DNA of 6,069 nucleotides, taken from Actinoplanes liguriensis. GTDB taxonomy: Bacteria > Actinomycetota > Actinomycetes > Mycobacteriales > Micromonosporaceae. The stretch spans positions 11,511 through 17,579 of the forward strand of contig KL571219.1 in the NCBI GenBank assembly GCA_000715855.1, written 5' to 3'. Shown one piece after another: positions 1-4,823 of this stretch. Position 1 is the stretch's first letter. Each line of letters begins with the position of its first letter. Made by a program: the position numbers and the translations under genes. Under the pieces are notes generated by a model, which made no database searches, was not told where the DNA came from, and was given only the letters and a program-made list of their open reading frames with translations.

Positions 1-160
1 GGTTGGGTGGTTCGTTGCGCGGTCGGGGCCTTCGGGTCATGACCGGGTTGGCCGTTCGCCGCGCAGTCACGGCCTTCAGGCCATGGCCGAGTTGGGTCGT
101 CCGATGCGCGGTCGAGGTCTTCGGGTCATGGCTGGGCTGGGTCGTTCGGTGCGCGGTGTC
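1..160. repeat. Degenerate tandem repeat, ~45-bp period, about 3.5 copies
   Basis: Three full units can be aligned by eye at 2-46, 47-90 and 91-135 (45, 44 and 45 bp), followed by a partial unit at 136-160. Each begins with G(T/C)TGG, then has GCGC(G/A)GT and, in the full units, a TTC(G/A)GG(T/C)CATG block. GCGC(G/A)GT starts at 17, 61, 106 and 151; the TTC..CATG block starts at 31, 75 and 120. The array continues beyond the left edge, so its full copy number is unknown. It lies downstream of the minus-strand DUF3291 gene and ends at that gene's stop codon. An open frame exists across it on the plus strand, but it runs on into the antisense of DUF3291, so I do not call it a gene. Its function is unknown. 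Confidence 0.8.
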
Positions 161-665
161 AAGGTTGGGCCGGGGCTGTCTGTCGCGTCTGCGGACCAAG
201 GGCCGCGGCCGGGGCCGGGGCCGGGGCCGGGAACAGATCCCGCAGCGTGAACGCCTCCGGGGTCGGGCCGCCGGCCTGCAACCGGCCGAGCCGGGAGATG
301 CCCTGGCGCAGCGTCGGGATCTTGCCGGCCGGGATCCACCACAGCACCAGCGCGGCCCGGTGCCCGTTCGGGTGGAACCACTCGCGACGCCGGCGCAGGT
401 AGTCGAGGTGGTGGCTCTGATACGCATACGCCCGCAGGTGCTCGGGCGACTCCCAGACCGAGAGCGTATAGATCCGGGCGGGGTCGGCGACCGTTCGCAC
501 GGTGCCGTCCCCGTTCTCGTCGGCGAGCCGCCAGACGAACCCGGGTGAGCTGTCGGCCAGTTCGTTCATCGACGTGAGGCCCTCGACGAACTCGGCCATC
601 GAGGGGTCTTCCAGCGGGGCTCGGAGTCGGGCGGTGTTCATCTGGGCCAGGTGGAAGTCGGTCAT
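159..665 (-). CDS. DUF3291 domain-containing protein
   Basis: The 168-residue product begins MTDFHLAQMNTARLRAPL, the usual N-terminus of DUF3291 proteins, which I recall as having a dimeric alpha/beta-barrel (ABM-like) fold. Also typical are PGFVWRL, the LSVWES block, the YLRRRREWF stretch and the LWWIPAG motif, followed by PTPEAFTLRDLF. No biochemical role is established for the family. The last ~20 residues are a low-complexity Ala-Pro tail encoded by a GGGGCC repeat. I chose the ATG at 665 because homology starts there. A TTG at 701, overlapping the regulator's TGA, would add 12 residues with no family resemblance and has no Shine-Dalgarno sequence. The ATG also lacks a convincing one, so translation is probably coupled to the upstream regulator gene, 32 nt away. 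The regulator may control this gene, but that is inferred from position only. Confidence 0.85.
   Translation of the reverse strand: MTDFHLAQMNTARLRAPLEDPSMAEFVEGLTSMNELADSSPGFVWRLADENGDGTVRTVADPARIYTLSVWESPEHLRAYAYQSHHLDYLRRRREWFHPNGHRAALVLWWIPAGKIPTLRQGISRLGRLQAGGPTPEAFTLRDLFPAPAPAPAAALGPQTRQTAPAQP
211..231 (+). other. (GGGGCC)3-GGG tract, G-quadruplex motif
   Basis: Four G-runs (211-214, 217-220, 223-226, 229-231) separated by CC match the G3+N1-7 quadruplex pattern on the plus strand. The tract lies inside the 3' end of the minus-strand DUF3291 gene, so the G-rich strand is the transcribed template and the mRNA carries the C-rich version. At protein level it encodes part of the Ala-Pro tail. 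Folding in the cell is not shown. Confidence 0.6.
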
Positions 666-690
666 GTCATTCAGCAGACCAGCCTCGTAC

Positions 691-718
691 TCTAAAGTCA
701 ATCGTTTTGATTTTTAGA
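691..718 (-). other. AT-rich hairpin at the regulator/DUF3291 junction
   Basis: On the plus strand TCTAAA (691-696) pairs with TTTAGA (713-718), and inside it AATC (700-703) pairs with GATT (709-712), with a 3-nt bulge and a 5-nt loop. It covers the regulator's last codons and stop, and lies just upstream of the DUF3291 ATG. It is strikingly AT-rich against its surroundings. It lacks the GC stem of a classical terminator, so a role in translation coupling or transcript processing is only a guess. Confidence 0.45.
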
Positions 719-1360
719 AACGACCGACACGCAGCAGCGCCCGGGCGCCGCATCCATCCGTGCCTGCCACGCGTCGTCGAGCCCGGCGCCGGACAGCAGC
801 CCGTCGACCATCGCCAGGTTCATCCCGCAGATCACCGGCGGGAACTGCTCGGCCAGCCGGTGGAACGGGCAGTTCCGCAACTCGATCCGCCCCGGCCCGT
901 CCGCCACCGGCGCGTAGCCGTGCCCCGACAGCACCTCGGCCACGTCGCTGCCCGCCCCGGCCGCCCGCCGGCCCTGCCGCCGCGCCACCCTGTTCAGCAC
1001 CTCTTCCGCCCCGGCCTCCTCCAGCGCCTCGGCGAGCATCTCCGCCGCGGTGCGATAGGCCCGCGGCGGCACGCTCACCGCGTGCTCCGCCGCGGCGACC
1101 CGGTACAGCTTCGCCGGACGTCCGGCGCCCGGCCCGGTCTTTCCCGACCTGCGCGCGTACGACGTCTCCAGCAACCCGGCAGCGACGAGCTTGTCCAGGT
1201 GGAACGCGGCGAGCGTGCGGCCCACGCCGAGCGCTTCGGCCACCTCGTCCCGGCCGACCGGCCCGGTCCCGTCCGCCACCACGCGGTACGCCTGCCGCCG
1301 CACCCGGTCGGCGAGACTGGCCAGTGCGTCGAGATCGTCGAGGTCTTCCGGAGTCGTCAC
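698..1360 (-). CDS. Winged-helix transcriptional regulator with Cys-rich C-terminal (SufR-like) domain
   Basis: The 220-residue product has an ArsR/DeoR-type winged helix in its N-terminal third: VGRDEVAEALGVGRTLAAFHLDKLVAAGLL (about residues 35-64; recognition helix near 47-59), then a basic wing with GRPAKLYRV (80-88). The C-terminal half carries NCPFH (C164, H167), VICGMN (C178) and RCCVSV (C209, C210). This spacing resembles the cysteine sets of SufR-like Fe-S regulators and related ArsR-family sensors, so metal or Fe-S binding is plausible but unproven. The start is GTG at 1360, with no Shine-Dalgarno sequence and a -10-like TACGAT six bases upstream, suggesting a leaderless mRNA. It diverges from rimO and precedes DUF3291 on the same strand. 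Its last residues (KNQND) use A/T-rich codons unlike the rest of the gene. A local regulator of itself and DUF3291 is the simplest role. Confidence 0.85.
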   Translation of the reverse strand: MTTPEDLDDLDALASLADRVRRQAYRVVADGTGPVGRDEVAEALGVGRTLAAFHLDKLVAAGLLETSYARRSGKTGPGAGRPAKLYRVAAAEHAVSVPPRAYRTAAEMLAEALEEAGAEEVLNRVARRQGRRAAGAGSDVAEVLSGHGYAPVADGPGRIELRNCPFHRLAEQFPPVICGMNLAMVDGLLSGAGLDDAWQARMDAAPGRCCVSVVSKNQND

Positions 1361-1379
1361 CCCGCAATCGTATTGTCAA
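1361..1379 (-). promoter_or_regulatory. Putative leaderless promoter and dyad operator of the regulator gene
   Basis: On the minus strand TACGAT (1372-1367) fits the actinobacterial -10 pattern TAnnnT and lies 6 nt before the GTG at 1360, so transcription could begin at the start codon. The hexamer sits in the dyad CAAT-CGT-ATTG (1365-1375), a plausible autoregulatory operator. A TTGACA string (1379-1374) is too close to the -10 to act as its -35, and no good -35 was found. Confidence 0.4.
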
Positions 1380-1436
1380 CGCGACTTGGCGCTAGAGCTT
1401 GGCTGTCCGGGGGACGGGGGACCCGTGGCGGCCCGG

Positions 1437-1449
1437 TAACCTTGGCGGG
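1437..1449 (+). promoter_or_regulatory. Putative leaderless promoter of rimO
   Basis: TAACCT (1437-1442) fits the TAnnnT -10 pattern and is followed by exactly 6 nt before the GTG start at 1449. No Shine-Dalgarno sequence precedes the start. This is the usual arrangement of leaderless actinobacterial genes. I see no convincing -35 element. Confidence 0.45.
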
Positions 1450-2906
1450 TGTCTGTAACTCCTTCCTCTCGCCGTGTCGCCCTCCTCACGCTGGGCTGTG
1501 CCCGTAACGAGGTCGACTCGGAAGAGCTGGCCGCCCGCCTCGACGCCGAGGGGTGGGAGGTGGGCACCGACGCGGCGAAGGCTGACGTGGTGCTCGTCAA
1601 CACCTGCGGCTTCGTGGAGAAGGCGAAGCAGGACTCGATCGACACCCTGCTCGCCGCGGCCGACACCGGAGCCAAGGTCGTCGCGGCCGGCTGCATGGCC
1701 GAGCGGTATGGCAAGGACCTCGCGGAGAACCTGCCCGAGGCCGACGCGGTGCTCGGCTTCGACGACTACACCGACATCGCCGCCCGCCTCAGCGGGGTGC
1801 TCGCGGGGGAGAAGCACGACGCTCACACCCCGCGTGACCGGCGTGAGCTGCTCCCGATCACCCCGGTGCAGCGGCACGCGGCCAAGGTGGTCGTGCCCGG
1901 CCACGCCACGGTCGACGAGCACACCCCGGCCCACCTGCGCAAGGTGCTGCGCCGGCGGCTCGACTCCGGCCCGGTGGCCTCGCTCAAGCTGGCCAGCGGC
2001 TGTGACCGGCGCTGCGCGTTCTGCGCGATCCCGGCGTTCCGTGGCGCGTTCGTCTCCCGTGACCCGCAGGAGCTGCTCGCCGAGGCGGAGTGGCTGGCCA
2101 AGACCGGCGTGCGCGAGCTGGTGCTGGTGAGTGAGAACTCCACGTCGTACGGGAAAGATCTGGGTGATCCCCGCCTGCTGGAGAAACTGCTTCCGCAGCT
2201 CGCGGCGGTGGACGGCATCGTCCGGGTGCGCGCCAGCTACCTGCAGCCCGCCGAGACCCGCCCCGGCCTGGTCGAGGCGATCGCGAACACGCCCGGCGTC
2301 GCGGCCTACTACGACCTGTCGTTCCAGCACTCCAGCGAGCCGGTGCTGCGGCGGATGCGCCGGTTCGGCTCCACCGAGCGCTTCCTGGAGCTGCTCGACT
2401 CGGCCCGCAAGCTGGCGCCCGAGGCCGGCGCGCGGAGCAACTTCATCGTCGGTTTCCCCGGCGAGACCCGGCAGGACGTGGACGAGCTGGCCCGTTTCCT
2501 GACCGACGCCCGGCTCGACGCGATCGGCATCTTCGACTACAGCGACGAGGACGGCACCGAGGCGGCCGGCCTCACCGGCAAGGTCCGGCCGGAGACGATC
2601 AAGCGGCGCTACGACAAGATCGTCGCCCTGGCCGAGGAACTCTGCGCCCAGCGTGCGGAGGACCGGCTGGGCAGCATCGTCGAGGTGCTGGTCGACTCGG
2701 TCGACGACGGCGAGATCGAGGGCCGCGCCGAGCACCAGGCCCCCGAGGTCGACGGCTCGACCACCCTGGTCGCCGGCGAGCAGGGCGTCGACGTGGCCGC
2801 GCTGCGCCCGGGCGACCTGGTCCGTGCCCGGGTCACCGGGACCGAGGGCGTCGACCTGATCGCCGTGCCGACCGAGATGATCTCCGCGGCTCAGGTCGAC
2901 CGGTGA
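1449..2906 (+). CDS. rimO: Ribosomal protein S12 methylthiotransferase RimO
   Basis: RimO is a cytoplasmic radical-SAM enzyme that places a methylthio group on the beta-carbon of a conserved aspartate of ribosomal protein S12. The 485-residue product has the three MTTase parts in order. The N-terminal UPF0004 domain carries C17 ([12 protein letters not shown]), C53 (NTCGF) and C82 (GCMAER), ligands for the auxiliary 4Fe-4S cluster. The radical-SAM domain has [10 protein letters not shown] (C185, C189, C192; CX3CX2C), then FRG, SYLQP, FQHSS and GFPGET. A C-terminal TRAM domain follows from about residue 405. The LGCARN signature and the acidic YSDEDGT motif favour RimO over MiaB. It is somewhat longer than the E. 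coli protein, with extra sequence at about 120-175 before the radical-SAM core. GTG at 1449 is the only sensible start, just before the conserved RVALLTLGC. Its stop overlaps the pgsA start by 4 nt, so the two are translationally coupled. Confidence 0.95.
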   Translation: MSVTPSSRRVALLTLGCARNEVDSEELAARLDAEGWEVGTDAAKADVVLVNTCGFVEKAKQDSIDTLLAAADTGAKVVAAGCMAERYGKDLAENLPEADAVLGFDDYTDIAARLSGVLAGEKHDAHTPRDRRELLPITPVQRHAAKVVVPGHATVDEHTPAHLRKVLRRRLDSGPVASLKLASGCDRRCAFCAIPAFRGAFVSRDPQELLAEAEWLAKTGVRELVLVSENSTSYGKDLGDPRLLEKLLPQLAAVDGIVRVRASYLQPAETRPGLVEAIANTPGVAAYYDLSFQHSSEPVLRRMRRFGSTERFLELLDSARKLAPEAGARSNFIVGFPGETRQDVDELARFLTDARLDAIGIFDYSDEDGTEAAGLTGKVRPETIKRRYDKIVALAEELCAQRAEDRLGSIVEVLVDSVDDGEIEGRAEHQAPEVDGSTTLVAGEQGVDVAALRPGDLVRARVTGTEGVDLIAVPTEMISAAQVDR

Positions 2907-3490
2907 CCGACGAGCCGGTTCCGGTGGCCGCACCACGCGTGGTGTCGCTCTACAACGCGGCCAACGCGCTGACCGTCGTCCGGCTCATCCTCGTCCCGGT
3001 CTTCCTCGCCATGGTGGTCACCTCGCAGATGACCGACCACGACTGGCGGATCGGGGCCTGTCTGGCGTTCTGTGTGGCATCGGCGACCGACTTCGTGGAC
3101 GGCTGGATCGCCCGCAGGTGGCAGCTGGTCACCTCGTTCGGCAAGATCGCCGACCCGATCGCGGACAAGGCGCTGACCGGCACCGCGCTCGTCCTCCTCT
3201 CGGCGTACGACGTGTTGCCCTGGTGGGTCACGCTGGCGATCCTGATCCGCGAGTGGGGCGTCACCGCGTTGCGCTTCTGGGTCATCCGGTACGGGGTGAT
3301 CCCGGCCTCCCGGGGTGGCAAGCTCAAGACCGGGCTGCAGACCCTCGCGATCGCCTGGTACCTGTGGCCCGTGCCGGAGCCGTTCGACGCGGTCGGCGCC
3401 TGGGTGATGTACGCCGCGCTGGTGGTCACCCTGGTCACCGGTGTGGACTATGTGATCGAAGCGCTGCGGTTGCGCCGCGGGGCTCGCTGA
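2903..3490 (+). CDS. pgsA: CDP-diacylglycerol--glycerol-3-phosphate 3-phosphatidyltransferase (PgsA family)
   Basis: This integral membrane enzyme of 195 residues belongs to the CDP-alcohol phosphatidyltransferase family. It should join CDP-diacylglycerol with glycerol 3-phosphate to give phosphatidylglycerol phosphate, the precursor of phosphatidylglycerol and cardiolipin. The family motif is complete: D63-x2-D66-G67-x2-A70-R71-x8-G80-x3-D84-x3-D88, whose aspartates bind metal and CDP-alcohol. Hydrophobic segments lie around residues 24-40, 51-62, 90-116, 145-157 and 164-180. The start [12 protein letters not shown] is typical of bacterial PgsA. Actinomycetes carry several paralogues (for phosphatidylinositol phosphate and cardiolipin synthesis); length and the rimO/cinA/clgR neighbourhood favour the PgsA/PgsA3 type, but the exact acceptor is inferred. 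Translation begins at GTG 2903, overlapping the rimO stop (GTGA), so coupling with rimO is expected. Confidence 0.9.
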   Translation: MTDEPVPVAAPRVVSLYNAANALTVVRLILVPVFLAMVVTSQMTDHDWRIGACLAFCVASATDFVDGWIARRWQLVTSFGKIADPIADKALTGTALVLLSAYDVLPWWVTLAILIREWGVTALRFWVIRYGVIPASRGGKLKTGLQTLAIAWYLWPVPEPFDAVGAWVMYAALVVTLVTGVDYVIEALRLRRGAR

Positions 3491-3495
3491 GGAGG
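3490..3495 (+). promoter_or_regulatory. Shine-Dalgarno of cinA
   Basis: A consensus AGGAGG begins on the last base of the pgsA stop codon and lies 6 nt before GTG 3502. It fixes the cinA start within a frame that stays open far upstream through pgsA. A second GTG at 3508 would be 12 nt away and is less well placed. Confidence 0.8.
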
Positions 3496-3501
3496 CGCCT
3501 G

Positions 3502-3993
3502 GTGGAGGTGTCGGTGGCCGCCGCGGCGGCGGTGCATCTCCTGGTCGAGCGCCGCCAGACCCTGGCGACCGCGGAGTCGCTGACCGGGGGACTGGTGGCC
3601 GCGACGATCGTGGAGATCCCCGGGGTGAGCGCGGTCTACCGGGGCGGGCTGGTGGTCTACGCGACCGAGCTGAAGGGAACCCTCGCCGGCGTGCCGAGGC
3701 GGCTGCTGGATGAGCGCGGCCCGGTCGACCCGGAGGTGGCCGCGAAACTGGCGGAGGGCGCCCGGGAACGCTGCGGTGCGGATTGGGGTCTGGCCACCAC
3801 CGGTGTCGCGGGCCCGGAACCGCAGGACGGCAAGCCGGTCGGATTGGTCTACATCGGTGTCGCGGGACCGGCGGGGACCACGGTGAACGAGTTGAAACTG
3901 ACCGGTAACAGGGCCGCTATCCGTATCGAAAGTGTGACGGCCGTCCTGCAATTGTTGACCGACGTTCTCCATACCACACCGGCCGCGGTCTGA
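3502..3993 (+). CDS. cinA: CinA C-terminal domain protein, nicotinamide-nucleotide amidohydrolase (PncC type)
   Basis: The 163-residue protein is a stand-alone CinA C-terminal domain without the N-terminal COG1058 domain of full-length CinA. PncC members of the family deamidate nicotinamide mononucleotide to nicotinate mononucleotide and ammonia, recycling NMN (for instance from NAD-dependent DNA ligase) into NAD. Visible motifs are TAESLTGG (23-30), [20 protein letters not shown] (39-58), TTGVAGP (99-105) and KPVGLVYIG (111-119). S43, Y53, K58 and T100 have the spacing I recall for the catalytic Ser/Tyr/Lys/Thr of Agrobacterium PncC. Leu replaces the Cys often seen in ESCTGG. The gene follows pgsA after 11 nt with a strong ribosome binding site, so it is the third gene of the rimO operon. 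Activity is inferred from family membership; the old 'competence-induced' name does not imply competence here. Confidence 0.88.
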   Translation: MEVSVAAAAAVHLLVERRQTLATAESLTGGLVAATIVEIPGVSAVYRGGLVVYATELKGTLAGVPRRLLDERGPVDPEVAAKLAEGARERCGADWGLATTGVAGPEPQDGKPVGLVYIGVAGPAGTTVNELKLTGNRAAIRIESVTAVLQLLTDVLHTTPAAV

Positions 3994-3996
3994 GCT

Positions 3997-4024
3997 GGGA
4001 ATATCGTCGATGCCGGGCAGGTTG
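3997..4024 (+). promoter_or_regulatory. Candidate SigR/SigH-type (ECF) promoter of clgR
   Basis: GGGAAT (3997-4002), 18 intervening bases, then GTTG (4021-4024) fits the consensus GGAAT-N18/19-GTT known for Streptomyces SigR and mycobacterial and corynebacterial SigH. It starts 3 bp after the cinA stop. clgR is known to be controlled by SigH and/or SigE-type factors in Corynebacterium and Mycobacterium, which agrees with its position. It would give a leader of about 120 nt before the clgR ATG. Confidence 0.6.
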
Positions 4025-4032
4025 TCCCCATA

Positions 4033-4043
4033 CGCCGCGGGCG
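4033..4043. promoter_or_regulatory. Candidate ClgR operator upstream of clgR
   Basis: CGCCGCGGGCG has the CGC-N5-GCG layout of published ClgR operators (GTTCGC-5N-GCG in Streptomyces) and dyad arms CGCC/GGCG. It differs by one base from the element at 4722-4732 upstream of pspA. It lies just past the candidate ECF -10. The full GTT prefix is missing, and GC-rich DNA yields such strings by chance, so this is tentative. Confidence 0.3.
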
Positions 4044-4068
4044 GCCCCGCCGAGGAATTCGGCGGGGC
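4044..4068 (+). other. Perfect 10-bp GC-rich stem-loop in the cinA-clgR gap
   Basis: GCCCCGCCGA (4044-4053) and TCGGCGGGGC (4059-4068) pair perfectly around a 5-nt loop. There is no T-tract after it. It could end the rimO-pgsA-cinA transcript, but it also lies inside the predicted clgR leader, so a leader structure is equally possible. Confidence 0.6.
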
Positions 4069-4141
4069 GGGATGTCGCCGTCGCTTGCGGCAGGTACGGT
4101 TGCGGGAAGCCTCCGGCGTGTTGCCGGCGGCCCCGCCCGCA

Positions 4142-4149
4142 GGAGGAGG
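4142..4149 (+). promoter_or_regulatory. Strong Shine-Dalgarno of clgR
   Basis: The purine-rich GGAGGAGG ends 4 nt before ATG 4154 and decides the start against an in-frame ATG at 4010, whose extra 48 residues have no family resemblance. A GCCTCC at 4109-4114 upstream could pair with this site and mask it. Confidence 0.8.
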
Positions 4150-4153
4150 TGCC

Positions 4154-4552
4154 ATGGTCCTGCTACGCCGGGTTATCGGTGACGCACTTCGTGCGCGCCG
4201 GCAGGGACAGCACCGCACGCTGCGCGAGGTGTCGACCGCCGCGAACGTCAGCCTGGGCTATCTGTCCGAGATCGAGCGTGGTCAGAAAGAGGCTTCCAGC
4301 GAGCTGCTCGCGGCCATCTGCGATGCGCTCGGCGCCCGTCTGTCCGAGCTCCTCGGCGAGGTCAGCAGCACGCTGTCGCTGGCGGAGAACATGGAGGGCG
4401 TGCTCGTCCCGGTCGACGACCAGAGCGCAGAGTCCGCGCGCCAGGTCGCGACGGACGGCAGCGTGTCGGTCTCGGTGCGCCAGGAGTCCCCGCTCAAGGC
4501 AACCCTGCACGCGACGCGCAACAAGAAGCGAGACGTGATCTACGCGGCATAA
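4154..4552 (+). CDS. clgR: ClgR, XRE-family activator of Clp protease genes
   Basis: The 132-residue protein has a Cro/CI-type helix-turn-helix at about residues 7-66; the HTH itself is [22 protein letters not shown] (22-43, recognition helix near 33-42). Length and sequence fit ClgR, which in Streptomyces, Corynebacterium and Mycobacterium activates clpP, clpC and other proteolysis genes and, in M. tuberculosis, the pspA locus. The C-terminal half (about 80-132) is less conserved and probably flexible. The protein ends in VIYAA. A terminal Ala-Ala is known in Streptomyces ClgR to mark it for ClpP-dependent degradation, giving feedback control. Transcription probably starts at the SigR/SigH-like element at 3997-4024, and a hairpin at 4581-4614 closes the unit. 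Directly downstream is pspA, as in mycobacteria. The family call is firm; the targets here are inferred. Confidence 0.93.
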   Translation: MVLLRRVIGDALRARRQGQHRTLREVSTAANVSLGYLSEIERGQKEASSELLAAICDALGARLSELLGEVSSTLSLAENMEGVLVPVDDQSAESARQVATDGSVSVSVRQESPLKATLHATRNKKRDVIYAA

Positions 4553-4580
4553 AAACCCTGCCGCTGTTCGAATATGGCCG

Positions 4581-4614
4581 AAAGCCGGGCAGTCTCCTCG
4601 ACGTGCCCGGCTTT
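4581..4614 (+). terminator. Terminator-like hairpin after clgR
   Basis: AAAGCCGGGCA (4581-4591) and TGCCCGGCTTT (4604-4614) form a perfect 11-bp stem with a 12-nt loop, 28 bp past the clgR stop. The right arm supplies only three Ts, but the left arm's As make it symmetric, so it could act in either direction. It should separate clgR transcription from pspA, at least in part. Confidence 0.75.
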
Positions 4615-4823
4615 GTGCTGCCCAGGCCTATCGGTGTATCGCACGTGTCCCCCAGGGGGCGTAGCCTCGTTGGCAAGCTCGTCGCTAGGGGTGACCCTGA
4701 GATCCCCCGTAGGTCACGTGACGCCGCTGGCGTCGGGCTGACACGATGGTTTCGCGTCTGCGACGAGACCCCGTCTCGGCCCACGACGCCACCGACCGAG
4801 CGACACTGAGGGGATACCGCGAG
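4615..4823 (+). promoter_or_regulatory. pspA upstream region with several dyads and a candidate ClgR box
   Basis: No gene is supported in these 209 bp, which are rich in inverted repeats. They include CCCCC-A-GGGGG (4649-4659), GTGACC (4691-4696) with GGTCAC (4712-4717), the palindrome GTCACGTGAC (4713-4722), GACGCC-GCT-GGCGTC (4720-4734) and CGAGAC-CCC-GTCTCG (4764-4778). The 4720-4734 dyad contains CGC-N5-GCG and is the best ClgR-box candidate. A weak promoter GTGACG (4718-4723)-N18-CACGAT (4742-4747) would overlap it. GAGGGG (4808-4813), 10 nt before ATG 4824, is the likely ribosome binding site. The promoter assignment is weak; the dyads are certain. Confidence 0.5.
4720..4734. promoter_or_regulatory. 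Candidate ClgR operator upstream of pspA
   Basis: The 15-bp perfect inverted repeat GACGCC-GCT-GGCGTC includes CGC-CGCTG-GCG, matching the CGC-5N-GCG core of known ClgR sites. ClgR activates pspA in M. tuberculosis, so an operator is expected here. The GTT half of the Streptomyces consensus is not present. Confidence 0.4.

Noticed and set aside
3..548. 181-codon plus-strand frame through the tandem repeat and DUF3291
   Set aside because: The second half is antisense to the DUF3291 gene. The repeat part has 44- and 45-bp units that do not hold one frame, and there is no ribosome binding site.
666..701. TTG start of DUF3291 overlapping the regulator stop
   Set aside because: The extra 12 residues do not resemble family N-termini and the AT-rich upstream bases lack a Shine-Dalgarno sequence. 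The TTGA overlap is kept only as a possible coupling route.
707..1507. 266-codon plus-strand frame opposite the winged-helix regulator
   Set aside because: It is the shadow of the regulator, rich in Arg, Pro and His, and it continues into the rimO start region in another frame.
1392..2936. 514-codon open frame on the minus strand across rimO
   Set aside because: It is antisense to a clear RimO with all its cysteine motifs. Long open antisense frames are normal in GC-rich DNA, and the translation is Arg/Gly/His-rich with no recognisable domain.
3118..3501. N-terminal extension of cinA through pgsA
   Set aside because: The frame is merely open; the added residues are a shadow of pgsA. The consensus AGGAGG at 3490-3495 places the start at 3502.
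4010..4153. Upstream start for clgR at ATG 4010
   Set aside because: The extra 48 residues are Gly/Pro/Arg-rich and cover a perfect hairpin. The very strong GGAGGAGG before ATG 4154 and the family length favour the shorter protein.
4746..4823. Upstream start for pspA at ATG 4746
   Set aside because: Family homology starts at MANPFVK (4824). The extension has no ribosome binding site and overlaps the leader dyads.
4615..4823. Known riboswitch (for example ydaO/c-di-AMP) in the pspA leader
   Set aside because: The region is rich in inverted repeats, but I could not find the conserved sequence blocks of any riboswitch class I know.
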